A stretch of 64,000 bases of DNA from Allomuricauda ruestringensis DSM 13258 (GTDB lineage: Bacteria > Bacteroidota > Bacteroidia > Flavobacteriales > Flavobacteriaceae), in the NCBI RefSeq assembly GCF_000224085.1, contig NC_015945.1, forward strand, positions 62,001-126,000. Reading direction: 5' to 3'. The notes below the pieces were generated by a model, which searched no databases, was not told the DNA's origin, and saw only the letters and a program-made list of their open reading frames with translations. This document shows, one piece after another, positions 36,494 through 44,788 of this stretch; position 1 is the stretch's first letter, and every line of letters starts with the position of its first letter. A program made the translations under genes and the position numbers.

Positions 36494-37636
36494 TTAAAGT
36501 TTACAATCTACTCCACCATTATCCCAAAGATACCAACCATAAACACTTTCCAATGCACCTCTAGCAAATTCCACTTCATCATTTATACAATATGACAACC
36601 CTGAAGCTCCTAAGGTAATATCATGTTGAACCCCAGTATTTAACCAACCTACAAGTGTATTTCCGTAGTTTTCAGGGGACATGCCTGAACCTTCTAGCAT
36701 ATGATGCATATTAATCACATTATTTATGTTCCAATCGGCGAGATCTCTATTAAAACTCTCTGAAAATTGAAACATTCCGCCCATATACATGACATTACCC
36801 ACATTCCATTCACTAATATCCTTATCAAAAGCTTCGGCATCGGAAAACATCAGGGTCATATCCTTGACTGAGCTTACGTTCCAGTTATTCAAATTTTGAT
36901 TGAATAAGTCCGCACCATTAAACATACTATTCATGCTCTCAACTTTGCCCACATCCCATTCACTTATATCCCCATTAAAAGATGAATAACTGAAAAGACC
37001 TTTCATGTTCACAACATTTTTCACATCCCATTTATCAACCGTCAGTTTATCAGATCTAGTCCCGTGAAAAACTGATTCCATATCTGTGATATTACTCACA
37101 TTCCAATCATTGAGATTCGCTCCAGAAAACTTACCTGCTCTCTTGAACATATTTCTGATTGTTGTGATTTTCGTCAAACCCGGGGCATCCATTGCGTTAT
37201 ATTCCAAGTTTTTACAATTTTCAAAGGCTGACTCCAGGCTTTCCCATTGATTTGCCCCCCATTGCTCTAGCGATATCAAATATGATGCATAATAGATATT
37301 GGTTAAAAACCTGTCAATTTTAATAGATGGAAATTTTCCTTTTATAGCCACTGTATAAACACCAACATCCTTGTATGTATGCGCAGGGTTGCCATTCTTC
37401 AAGTTTTCAATAGTACCATCACCCCAGTCAATAGTATAATCAAAAATTTGTTCAACCTCATCGTTGGTTCCGATTGAAATCATATCATTTTTATTAACTG
37501 TTTTCCATATAGTGACAAAAGAATCCAGGTCATCAGCCAAAGAATTAGTTTTTACTTCCACCGGACTTTCTTCCTTACCACAGGACCATAGGAAAACAAG
37601 CGAAATAATCGCCAAAAATAAATTTTTGGTATTCAT
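36494..37636 (-). CDS. BspA/DUF285-type repeat surface lipoprotein with PKD domain
   Basis: 380 aa. Lipoprotein signal with lipobox LWSC (Cys19). A PKD-like domain (DYTIDWGDGTIENLKNGNPAHTYKDVGVY, about residue 67-96) precedes a series of DUF285 repeats of about 24 residues: the pattern LNDWNVSNITDMESVF, VDKWDVKNVVNMKGLF, ISEWDVGKVESMNSMF and LNNWNVSSVKDMTLMF. The ending CINDEVEFARGALES is also common in the family. Such BspA-like proteins are surface-exposed and often bind host or matrix molecules, or other cells. Role here is unknown; it is a single gene between a terminator and a divergent regulator. Confidence 0.9.
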   Translation of the reverse strand: MNTKNLFLAIISLVFLWSCGKEESPVEVKTNSLADDLDSFVTIWKTVNKNDMISIGTNDEVEQIFDYTIDWGDGTIENLKNGNPAHTYKDVGVYTVAIKGKFPSIKIDRFLTNIYYASYLISLEQWGANQWESLESAFENCKNLEYNAMDAPGLTKITTIRNMFKRAGKFSGANLNDWNVSNITDMESVFHGTRSDKLTVDKWDVKNVVNMKGLFSYSSFNGDISEWDVGKVESMNSMFNGADLFNQNLNNWNVSSVKDMTLMFSDAEAFDKDISEWNVGNVMYMGGMFQFSESFNRDLADWNINNVINMHHMLEGSGMSPENYGNTLVGWLNTGVQHDITLGASGLSYCINDEVEFARGALESVYGWYLWDNGGVDCKL

Positions 37637-37778
37637 AGTTAATGTTTAAGTGAATCGTATTTTCACAATATCCAATTTTCACGCTATTATTGAACCCACG
37701 ATCTGACCGTTGACCCTTTTGAATTGACGTGTGGGACAATCATTTCAATTTTTATTCAAAAACACATATACTTAACCT

Positions 37779-37806
37779 AAATTTATTATGCATGCATAAT
37801 AAATTT
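37779..37806. promoter_or_regulatory. Perfect 28-bp palindrome, probable operator of the fad locus
   Basis: AAATTTATTATGCA (37779-37792) is followed without a gap by its exact reverse complement (37793-37806). The palindrome overlaps the -33 zone of the candidate promoter (37810-37817) of the MarR gene, so a MarR dimer bound here would block transcription. It is the best operator candidate in the window. Confidence 0.75.
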
Positions 37807-37809
37807 TCA

Positions 37810-37817
37810 TATATTTG
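37810..37817 (+). promoter_or_regulatory. TATATTTG, -7 element of the MarR-fad operon
   Basis: Matches TAnnTTTG and ends 19 bp before the ATG at 37837. The -33 position, about 19 bp upstream, falls within the 28-bp palindrome (ATG at 37788-37790 in place of TTG). Confidence 0.6.
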
Positions 37818-37836
37818 AGAACACCAAACTGGTTCC

Positions 37837-38286
37837 ATGAAAGATTTGACCATTGATTACGCCCTTAGGGCCACTTGGCAGGCTGTTAGCAAAATGTACA
37901 ATGAGGAAGCGAAAAACTATGGGCTTACAATGGCCATTGGATTTACCTTACTGAGTATTGACCCAAAAGGAGGTACACCAAGTACCACATTGGGGCCCAA
38001 AATGGGGATGGAAGCAACGAGTTTATCAAGGATTTTAAAGAATATTGAGCAAAAAGGATACATACAACGTAAACGTAACCCAAAAGATGGCCGTGGTGTT
38101 CTGATTTATTTGACTCCGCTGGGTTTGGAAAAACGGGGAGAATCCAAAGAAGTAGTATTGCGTTTCAACGAAGTGGTAAAAGAACATACCTCTCAAGAGG
38201 ATTTGGTGGGCTTTTTTAGAGTCATTGAAACCATTAACAAGCTTATTACAGACAAAAAGGTTTACATAAAAACAACTAATAATTAA
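37837..38286 (+). CDS. MarR-family regulator, likely repressor of fatty-acid degradation genes
   Basis: 149 aa winged-helix protein. The MarR core includes GFTLLSIDPKGGTPSTTLGPKMGMEATSLSRILKNIEQKGYIQRKRNPKDGRGVLIYLT (only a part of this is shown in one run per motif; key residues are the recognition helix SLSRILKN and the wing RNPKDGRG). The gene is preceded by a perfect palindrome and a -7 element, and is 15 bp upstream of fadN, so it most likely autoregulates the operon; acyl-CoA as ligand is an inference from fatty-acid regulators such as FadR-type and MarR-type ones. Confidence 0.9.
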   Translation: MKDLTIDYALRATWQAVSKMYNEEAKNYGLTMAIGFTLLSIDPKGGTPSTTLGPKMGMEATSLSRILKNIEQKGYIQRKRNPKDGRGVLIYLTPLGLEKRGESKEVVLRFNEVVKEHTSQEDLVGFFRVIETINKLITDKKVYIKTTNN

Positions 38287-38301
38287 ATTACAAATTCGCA
38301 C

Positions 38302-40728
38302 ATGAAAAGGCATATAAACAAAGTTGCCGTAATCGGTTCCGGAATTATGGGAAGTGGCATTGCATGCCATTTTGCGAACATTGGGGTCGAGGTGTTATTG
38401 TTGGATATTGTTCCCCGTGAACTTACCGACAAGGAAAAGGCCCAAGGACTTACCTTGGAAGATAAAGCAGTCCGTAATCGTTTAGTGAACGATTCATTTA
38501 CATCCGCACTAAAATCCAAACCATCCCCTATTTACCACAAAAAATTCGCTGATCGCATTACCACCGGAAACATGGAAGACGATATTTCCAAAGTGGCCGA
38601 GGTCGATTGGATCATTGAAGTGGTAGTAGAACGATTGGACATCAAGAAACAGGTGTTGGAAAATCTGGACAAGCACCGCACACTGGGAACACTTATCACT
38701 TCCAACACATCGGGAATCCCTATTCGGTTTATGAGCGAAGGGAGAAGTGAGGATTTCCAAAAGCATTTCTGCGGAACCCACTTTTTCAACCCTGCAAGAT
38801 ATTTGAAACTCTTCGAAATCATTCCTGGGCCCAAAACCTCCAAAGACGTTCTGGAATTCCTAAACGGATATGGCGAGCAGTTCCTGGGTAAAACCTCGGT
38901 GGTTGCCAAGGACACCCCCGCCTTTATCGGAAATAGAATCGGAATCTTTAGCATTCAAAGTCTTTTCCATGCCGTAAAAGAAATGGGTATGACGGTGGAA
39001 GAAGTCGATAAATTGACGGGGCCGGTAATTGGCAGGCCTAAATCCGCCACCTTCCGTACCGTAGATGTTGTGGGACTGGACACCCTTGTGCACGTAGCCA
39101 ATGGAATCAGTGAAAACTGTAAGGACGATGAACGTCACGAATTGTTCCAGTTGCCGGATTTTATCCAAACCATGATGGACAACAAATGGTTGGGAAGTAA
39201 ATCAGGACAAGGTTTCTATAAAAAAATTAAAGGAGACGATGGCAAGAGCGAAATCCTAACCCTGGATTTGGACACGATGGACTATCGTTCCAAAAAAAGT
39301 GCAAAATTCGCCACTTTGGAACTCACCAAAACCATTGATAAAGTGATTGACCGTTTCCCTGTTTTGGTTGACGGAAAAGATAAAGCCGGAGAGTTCTACA
39401 GAAAAAGTTTTGGAGCACTTTTCGCCTACGTTACCCACCGTATTCCAGAAATCACGGATGAATTATACAAAATTGACGATGCCATGAAGGCTGGATTTGG
39501 CTGGGAACACGGACCATTCCAAATTTGGGATGCCGTTGGGCTCGAAAAAGGTCTTGAATTCATCAAGGCCGAAGGTTTGGAAGCCGCTTCTTGGGTTACT
39601 GAAATGAAAGATGCAGGAATTGATTCTTTCTATACCATAAAAGAAGGTAATACCTACTTCTACGATATTCCTAAAAACCTGCCTGCCAGCAAGGCAGGGA
39701 CCATGGAAAAAGTACCAGGTCAGGATGCGTTTATCATTTTGGACAATATCAGAAAAACCAAAGAAGTCTTCAAAAACAGTGGTGTTGTTATCGAAGATTT
39801 GGGTGATGGAATCCTGAACTGTGAGTTCCAATCCAAAATGAACACCATTGGGGGCGATGTATTGGCTGGCTTGAACAAGGCCGTAGATCTAGCTGAAAAA
39901 GATTTTGCAGGATTGGTTATTGGTAATCAAGCTGCGAATTTCTCCGTTGGTGCCAATATCGGCATGATTTTTATGATGGCCGTGGAGCAAGAATATGATG
40001 AGCTGAACATGGCCATCAAAATGTTCCAAGATACCATGATGCGGATGCGATACTCCTCCATTCCAACCGTTTCCGCTCCCCACGGTATGACTTTGGGCGG
40101 TGGATGCGAACTTTCACTACACGCTGATAAAGTGGTGGCCGCTGCCGAAACCTATATTGGTTTGGTGGAGTTTGGTGTTGGGGTAATCCCTGGCGGAGGC
40201 GGTTCCAAGGAAATGGCGCTTCGTGCCTCGGACACTTTCAGAAAGAATGATGTAGAATTGAATGTATTGCAAGAGTATTTCCTGACCATCGGAATGGCCA
40301 AAGTATCAACCTCAGCATACGAAGCCTTTGATTTAGGCATCTTACAAAAAGGAAAAGACGTTGTAGTGGTCAACAAAGACCGTCAGATTGCAACAGCAAA
40401 AGCACACGCCAAGCTTATGGCCGATGCAGGCTACACCAAACCTATTAAGCGCAAGGATGTTAAGGTGCTTGGAAAACAGGCTTTGGGTATGTTCTTGGTA
40501 GGAACGGACTCTATGGAAGCTGGACATTACATTTCGGAACACGACAAAAAGATTGCCGATAAACTGGCCTATGTAATGGCGGGCGGCGACCTTTCTGAAG
40601 CGACAATGGTAACCGAACAATACCTTTTGGATTTGGAACGAGAAGCATTTTTATCGCTTTGTACCGAAAGAAAGACTTTGGAACGTATCCAACACATGTT
40701 GAAGACAGGGAAACCACTAAGAAATTAG
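38302..40728 (+). CDS. fadN: 3-hydroxyacyl-CoA dehydrogenase/enoyl-CoA hydratase, FadN-like
   Basis: 808 aa, with the dehydrogenase first and the hydratase last, as in Bacillus FadN, not E. coli FadB. The NAD-binding motif GSGIMGSG is at residues 12-19. The 3HCDH domain follows with HFFNPARYLKLFEI and a DTPAFIGNRIG motif. The crotonase domain (about 490-800) has SVGANIG and the active-site block PHGMTLGGGCELSLHADK and GVGVIPGGGG. It performs the hydration and oxidation steps of beta-oxidation. A repeat-like 21-bp piece (39678-39698) lies in frame. The stop TAG is part of the heptad array before the next gene. Confidence 0.92.
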   Translation: MKRHINKVAVIGSGIMGSGIACHFANIGVEVLLLDIVPRELTDKEKAQGLTLEDKAVRNRLVNDSFTSALKSKPSPIYHKKFADRITTGNMEDDISKVAEVDWIIEVVVERLDIKKQVLENLDKHRTLGTLITSNTSGIPIRFMSEGRSEDFQKHFCGTHFFNPARYLKLFEIIPGPKTSKDVLEFLNGYGEQFLGKTSVVAKDTPAFIGNRIGIFSIQSLFHAVKEMGMTVEEVDKLTGPVIGRPKSATFRTVDVVGLDTLVHVANGISENCKDDERHELFQLPDFIQTMMDNKWLGSKSGQGFYKKIKGDDGKSEILTLDLDTMDYRSKKSAKFATLELTKTIDKVIDRFPVLVDGKDKAGEFYRKSFGALFAYVTHRIPEITDELYKIDDAMKAGFGWEHGPFQIWDAVGLEKGLEFIKAEGLEAASWVTEMKDAGIDSFYTIKEGNTYFYDIPKNLPASKAGTMEKVPGQDAFIILDNIRKTKEVFKNSGVVIEDLGDGILNCEFQSKMNTIGGDVLAGLNKAVDLAEKDFAGLVIGNQAANFSVGANIGMIFMMAVEQEYDELNMAIKMFQDTMMRMRYSSIPTVSAPHGMTLGGGCELSLHADKVVAAAETYIGLVEFGVGVIPGGGGSKEMALRASDTFRKNDVELNVLQEYFLTIGMAKVSTSAYEAFDLGILQKGKDVVVVNKDRQIATAKAHAKLMADAGYTKPIKRKDVKVLGKQALGMFLVGTDSMEAGHYISEHDKKIADKLAYVMAGGDLSEATMVTEQYLLDLEREAFLSLCTERKTLERIQHMLKTGKPLRN
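39678..39698 (+). repeat. Repeat-like palindrome inside fadN
   Basis: CCTGCCT (39678-39684) and AGGCAGG (39692-39698) form 7-bp arms. The CCTGCC/GGCAGG type of palindrome resembles GCCCGCCTGCCGGACGGG in the intergenic repeat at about 23600. It encodes LPASKAG in frame. Confidence 0.5.
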
Positions 40729-40761
40729 ATTTTGGACAACTAGAACCTAGAAATTAGACAA
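40726..40761 (+). repeat. Heptad array left of four-helix-bundle gene 1
   Basis: Five units TAGATTT, TGGACAAC (8 bp), TAGAACC, TAGAAAT, TAGACAA with consensus TAGANNN/TGGANNN run up to the ATG at 40762. The first unit overlaps the fadN stop codon TAG. Confidence 0.85.
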
Positions 40762-41121
40762 ATGGCAAGACATAATTTTAAAAAATTAAAGGTTTGGCAA
40801 GATGGTATTGAATTTGTGAAAGATAGTTATAACCTAACAAGAACTTTCCCTGATTTTGAACGATTCAATCTTGCAAGTCAAATGAACAGATGCGCTGTAT
40901 CCATACCTTCAAATATTTCGGAAGGTTCCAGCAAAAGTACTGACAGACACTTTAAAAAGTTTTTAGAAAATAGTCTTGGTTCTGCCTTCGAATGGGAAAC
41001 ACAATTAATAGTTTCATTTAACGAAGGATATTTAGATAAAAACGATTTCAAAGCATTAGAATATAAAATACTACAAATTCAAAAAATGTTAGGCAAGTTT
41101 ATTGATAATCTAAGCGATTAG
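40762..41121 (+). CDS. Four-helix-bundle protein (S23/IVS-ORF family), copy 1
   Basis: 119 aa. Family signature FKKLKVWQDG near the N-terminus, LASQMNRCAVSIPSNISEGSSKS (Arg-Cys-Ala, then IPSNI-EG) in the middle, and a Glu/Trp-rich segment SAFEWETQLIV. The fold is the homopentameric helical bundle of ORFs in 23S rRNA intervening sequences and the Avd accessory of diversity-generating retroelements. Function outside rRNA is unknown. It shows about 60% identity with copy 2 (42396) by eye. It sits inside the fad operon framed by inverted heptad arrays (40726-40761 and 41119-41154), in the same direction as the fad genes. Confidence 0.9.
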   Translation: MARHNFKKLKVWQDGIEFVKDSYNLTRTFPDFERFNLASQMNRCAVSIPSNISEGSSKSTDRHFKKFLENSLGSAFEWETQLIVSFNEGYLDKNDFKALEYKILQIQKMLGKFIDNLSD

Positions 41122-41154
41122 TCTAAACTCCAATCATCTAGATTCTAGATTCCA
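41119..41154 (+). repeat. Heptad array right of four-helix-bundle gene 1
   Basis: Five units TAGTCTA, AACTCCA, ATCATCTA (8 bp), GATTCTA, GATTCCA. Their reverse complement (TGGAATC, TAGAATC, TAGATGAT, TGGAGTT, TAGACTA) has the same TAGANNN/TGGANNN consensus as the left array, so the two are inverted. The first unit overlaps the stop codon TAG. Confidence 0.85.
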
Positions 41155-41171
41155 AAATAATATATAAAACT

Positions 41172-42365
41172 ATGAACAAACAAGCATATATAGTAAAAGC
41201 ATACAGAACAGCCGTAGGAAAAGCGCCAAAAGGTCTGTTCCGGTTTAAGCGCCCAGACGAACTGGCTGCCGAAACCATCGAATACATGATGAAAGAGCTT
41301 CCCCAATTGGACAAAAAGCGTATTGACGACCTTATCGTGGGAAATGCCATGCCCGAAGCCGAACAAGGCTTGAACATGGCTAGGCTTATCTCTCTAATGG
41401 GACTGGACATTGACGATGTGCCCGGGGTGACCGTGAACCGGTATTGTGCATCCGGATTGGAAACCATTGGTATCGCTACGGCCAAAATCCAATCAGGAAT
41501 GGCAGATTGCATCATAGCAGGGGGAGCGGAAAGCATGAGCTACATTCCTATGGGAGGTTACAAGCCTACCCCCGATTACGCAACGGCCAAGGAAGGCCAC
41601 GAAGACTATTATTGGGGAATGGGCCTGACTGCCGAAGCGGTTGCCCAACAATTCAAGGTTTCCCGAGAAGACCAAGATGTTTTTGCCTACAATTCGCACA
41701 TGAAAGCACTAAAAGCACAAGAAGAAGACCGTTTTCAGGACCAAATTGTTCCTATTGAAGTAGAACACACCTTTGTGAACGAAGCAGGTAAAAAGGAAAC
41801 AAAGAATTACACCGTCAACAAGGATGAAGGACCCAGAAAAGGCACCAACATCCCCACCCTGAACAAATTAAGGCCTGTTTTTGCCGAAGGAGGTAGCGTA
41901 ACCGCAGGAAATTCATCTCAAATGAGTGATGGAGCTGCCTTTGTTATGGTAATGAGCGAGGAAATGGTCAAAGAACTCAATTTGGAACCCATCGCAAGAT
42001 TGGTCAATTATGCCGCAGCAGGTGTAGAACCGAGGATTATGGGAATAGGCCCCGTAAAAGCCATTCCAAAAGCCTTAAAACAAGCGGGGATGAAGCAGGA
42101 CCAAATAGACCTTATTGAATTGAACGAAGCTTTTGCATCACAATCGTTGGCCGTTATCAGGGAACTTGGCCTAAACCAAGACATTGTAAACGTAAACGGA
42201 GGAGCTATTGCACTGGGGCACCCATTGGGATGTACAGGCGCCAAACTATCAGTTCAGCTTTTTGATGAGATGAGAAAGCGCGACATGAAAGGCAAATACG
42301 GTATGGTCACCATGTGCGTGGGAACTGGCCAGGGTGCCGCGGGGATATTTGAATTTTTGAACTAG
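41172..42365 (+). CDS. fadA: Acetyl-CoA acyltransferase (thiolase II)
   Basis: 397 aa, standard length. Nucleophile Cys92 in [14 protein letters not shown], the GH motif in [17 protein letters not shown], and the second Cys in [11 protein letters not shown] near the C-terminus. It performs thiolytic cleavage in beta-oxidation. The gene order fadN-fadA-fadE matches the Bacillus fadNAE operon. Its stop is followed after one base by the heptad array of the second four-helix-bundle gene. Confidence 0.95.
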   Translation: MNKQAYIVKAYRTAVGKAPKGLFRFKRPDELAAETIEYMMKELPQLDKKRIDDLIVGNAMPEAEQGLNMARLISLMGLDIDDVPGVTVNRYCASGLETIGIATAKIQSGMADCIIAGGAESMSYIPMGGYKPTPDYATAKEGHEDYYWGMGLTAEAVAQQFKVSREDQDVFAYNSHMKALKAQEEDRFQDQIVPIEVEHTFVNEAGKKETKNYTVNKDEGPRKGTNIPTLNKLRPVFAEGGSVTAGNSSQMSDGAAFVMVMSEEMVKELNLEPIARLVNYAAAGVEPRIMGIGPVKAIPKALKQAGMKQDQIDLIELNEAFASQSLAVIRELGLNQDIVNVNGGAIALGHPLGCTGAKLSVQLFDEMRKRDMKGKYGMVTMCVGTGQGAAGIFEFLN

Positions 42366-42366
42366 A

Positions 42367-42394
42367 CCAAGAGTCAAGAGCCAAGAATCAAGAC
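42367..42394 (+). repeat. Heptad array left of four-helix-bundle gene 2
   Basis: Four units CCAAGAG, TCAAGAG, CCAAGAA, TCAAGAC with consensus YCAAGAN run to one base before the ATG at 42396. Confidence 0.85.
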
Positions 42395-42395
42395 T

Positions 42396-42752
42396 ATGGG
42401 AAGACATAATTTCAAAAAACTCAAGATTTGGCAAGAAGGGATGGTTTTGGTTAATGAAACATATAAAATGAAGGGGGAGTTTCCAGATATAGAAAAATTC
42501 AATCTAGTCTCCCAATTGATTCGTTGTGCTGTTTCAATCCCTTCAAATATTGCGGAAGGAACGAGCAAATCGACCAATAAGCATTTCAACAAATATATAG
42601 AGGATAGTCTAGGCTCTAGTTTTGAGTGGGAAACACAGCTGATTGTTGCCTTGAACCAAAAATACATTTCCAAAGAAAAATTTGAGCTTCTAGAACATAA
42701 AATTCAACAACTACAAAAAATGATTTCAAGGTTTCAAGACGGGTTGAAATAA
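42396..42752 (+). CDS. Four-helix-bundle protein (S23/IVS-ORF family), copy 2
   Basis: 118 aa and a close paralogue of the gene at 40762: MGRHNFKKLKIWQEG, LVSQLIRCAVSIPSNIAEGTSKS and SSFEWETQLIV. It starts one base after a heptad array whose sequence (YCAAGAN) differs from that of copy 1 (TAGANNN), and ends in an inverted array (42752-42786). Like copy 1 it lies between fad genes without disrupting them. No reverse transcriptase or template repeat is nearby, so an Avd role is unlikely; a mobile or selfish element is more likely, though unproven. Confidence 0.9.
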   Translation: MGRHNFKKLKIWQEGMVLVNETYKMKGEFPDIEKFNLVSQLIRCAVSIPSNIAEGTSKSTNKHFNKYIEDSLGSSFEWETQLIVALNQKYISKEKFELLEHKIQQLQKMISRFQDGLK

Positions 42753-42786
42753 GTCCTGATTCTTGTCTCCTGAATCTTAAATCTTA
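42752..42786 (+). repeat. Heptad array right of four-helix-bundle gene 2
   Basis: Five units AGTCCTG, ATTCTTG, TCTCCTG, AATCTTA, AATCTTA. Reverse complemented they read TAAGATT, TAAGATT, CAGGAGA, CAAGAAT, CAGGACT, related to the CAAGANY units of the left array, so again inverted. It begins within the stop codon. Confidence 0.8.
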
Positions 42787-42792
42787 TAAAAA

Positions 42793-44604
42793 ATGAGCAC
42801 AGAAACAACAAACAAAGACATTTTAAGGGGAGGTCAATTCTTGGTCAAGGAGACCAAATGTGAGGACGTGTTCACCCTTGAGGACCTAAATGAAGAACAA
42901 AAAATGATGCGCGAAAGCACCAAGGAATTTGTAGACCGAGAGCTTTGGGCGCATTGGGAACGCTTTGAGAAAAAAGACTACGCATACACCGAGGAATGCA
43001 TGAAAAAAGCAGGCGATCTTGGCCTGTTAAGTGTTGCCGTACCCGAAGCTTACGGAGGTATGGGAATGGGATTTGTTTCCACCATGCTGGTCTGTGATTA
43101 CATTTCAGGTGCTACGGGATCTTTTAGTACCGCATTTGGAGCGCATACCGGAATTGGAACCTTGCCCATTACATTATATGGAACCGAAGAGCAAAAACAG
43201 AAATACGTGCCCAGATTGGCCACTGGTGAGTGGTTTGGAGCCTATTGCCTAACAGAACCTGGAGCTGGTTCCGATGCAAACTCCGGTAAAACCAAAGCTG
43301 TTCTATCGGACGACGGTAAATATTATAGCATCACAGGTCAAAAAATGTGGATTTCCAACGCTGGATTCTGCAACCTGTTCATTGTTTTTGCCAGAATCGA
43401 AGATGATAAAAATATTACCGGGTTCATTGTGGAGAACGATCCGGAAAATGGAATCAGTCTTGGTGATGAAGAAAAGAAATTGGGGATTCACTCCTCCTCT
43501 ACCCGTCAAGTATTCTTCAGCGAAACCAAAGTTCCCGTTGAAAATATGTTATCCGAAAGGGGCAATGGATTTAAAATAGCCATGAATGCCTTAAATGTGG
43601 GCAGAATCAAATTGGCTGCTGCCTGTTTGGAAGCACAACGCCGCGTAATCAACGAAGCTACTAAATATGCCAACGAGCGTATTCAGTTTAAAACTCCGAT
43701 TATAAACTTTGGTGCTATTAAGGCCAAAATTGCAGACATGGCCACCAACGCTTACGTGGATGAAGCTGCATGTTACCGTGCCGCCAAAAATATCGAGGAT
43801 AGAATCGCTATTCGCGAAGCCAGTGGAAATTCACATCAAGAAGCAGAACTCAAAGGTGTGGAAGAATATGCAATTGAATGTTCCATTTTGAAAGTGGCCG
43901 TATCAGAGCATGTTCAGCACACAACGGATGAAGGGATACAGATTTTTGGGGGAATGGGCTTCAGCGCCGATACTCCAATGGAATCCGCATGGAGAGATGC
44001 CCGTATTTCCAGAATTTATGAAGGAACCAACGAGATTAACCGGATGCTTTCCGTAGGCATGTTGGTTAAAAAAGCCATGAAAGGCCATGTAGACCTTTTA
44101 GGTCCTGCTACTGCCGTAGGTGAAGAACTGATGGGCATACCATCTTTTGAAACACCTGATTATTCTGAGTTACTATCAGAAGAAAAAGACTTATTGGGCC
44201 GATTGAAAAAAGTATTCTTGATGGTCGCTGGTAGCGCCGTTCAAAAATTTGGACCCGACTTGGAAAAGCATCAAATGTTATTGATGGCAGCATCCGATAT
44301 CCTGATTCAAGTATATATGGCGGAATCAGCTATCCTAAGAACAGAGAAAAACGCAAAACGCTTTGGTGAAGAAGCCCAGGCAACACAAATAGCCATGACC
44401 AAATTATATTTGTACAGGGCAGTTGACATCATCCAACAAAAAGCTAAGGAAGGTATTGTTTCCTTTGCCGAAGGTGATGAGCAGCGTATGATGTTGATGG
44501 GAATTAAACGCTTTACCAAGTATACAAACCAACCCAATGTAGTGAAGCTTAGAACGCAAATTGCCGACAAAGTTGCTGCAGATAATGGGTATACCTTTGA
44601 CTAA
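42793..44604 (+). CDS. fadE: Acyl-CoA dehydrogenase, FadE-like, with extra C-terminal domain
   Basis: 603 aa, FAD-dependent first step of beta-oxidation. Motifs: YCLTEPGAGSDANS (FAD/substrate site), KMWISNAGF, the FGGMGFSADTPMESAWRD stretch, and catalytic Glu in RIYEGTNEINRM (about residue 409). About 190 residues follow the standard fold, as in VLCAD-like and long-form bacterial enzymes. It is the last gene in the operon; a terminator follows at 44643. The electron acceptor is probably an ETF encoded elsewhere. Confidence 0.93.
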   Translation: MSTETTNKDILRGGQFLVKETKCEDVFTLEDLNEEQKMMRESTKEFVDRELWAHWERFEKKDYAYTEECMKKAGDLGLLSVAVPEAYGGMGMGFVSTMLVCDYISGATGSFSTAFGAHTGIGTLPITLYGTEEQKQKYVPRLATGEWFGAYCLTEPGAGSDANSGKTKAVLSDDGKYYSITGQKMWISNAGFCNLFIVFARIEDDKNITGFIVENDPENGISLGDEEKKLGIHSSSTRQVFFSETKVPVENMLSERGNGFKIAMNALNVGRIKLAAACLEAQRRVINEATKYANERIQFKTPIINFGAIKAKIADMATNAYVDEAACYRAAKNIEDRIAIREASGNSHQEAELKGVEEYAIECSILKVAVSEHVQHTTDEGIQIFGGMGFSADTPMESAWRDARISRIYEGTNEINRMLSVGMLVKKAMKGHVDLLGPATAVGEELMGIPSFETPDYSELLSEEKDLLGRLKKVFLMVAGSAVQKFGPDLEKHQMLLMAASDILIQVYMAESAILRTEKNAKRFGEEAQATQIAMTKLYLYRAVDIIQQKAKEGIVSFAEGDEQRMMLMGIKRFTKYTNQPNVVKLRTQIADKVAADNGYTFD

Positions 44605-44642
44605 TTCAAATATCTGTTGGGATAAAAACCCACTTGGATTTG

Positions 44643-44669
44643 AAAACGCCCCGGTCGGGGCGTTTTTTA
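44643..44669 (+). terminator. Rho-independent terminator of the fad operon
   Basis: AAAACGCCCC (44643-44652) and GGGGCGTTTT (44657-44666) are perfect arms with loop GGTC, followed by further T residues. Confidence 0.9.
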
Positions 44670-44696
44670 TTAGACGCTTTTCTTGATGTACTTATG

Positions 44697-44773
44697 TCAG
44701 GTCGAGCGCTGTCGAGACCAATCGCAAACTCAGGTTTTCGCAAGACCTCTCAACTGCGCTTAAGGTGACAATT
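44697..44773. repeat. Dispersed repeat fragment
   Basis: TCAGGTCGAGCGCTGTCGAGACC and CTCAACTGCGCTTAAGGTGACA resemble CATCGAGCGCAGTCGAGATG/TGTGACA-type repeats elsewhere (28236). It lies between convergent genes. Confidence 0.55.
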
Positions 44774-44788
44774 ATTTTATGCAAAACT

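Noticed and set aside
40762..42752. Diversity-generating retroelement with Avd-like proteins
   Set aside because: There is no reverse transcriptase, no template/variable repeat pair, and no CLec-type target gene in the window.
40762..42752. Intervening sequence of 23S rRNA
   Set aside because: The genes lie between fad protein genes; no rRNA is present.
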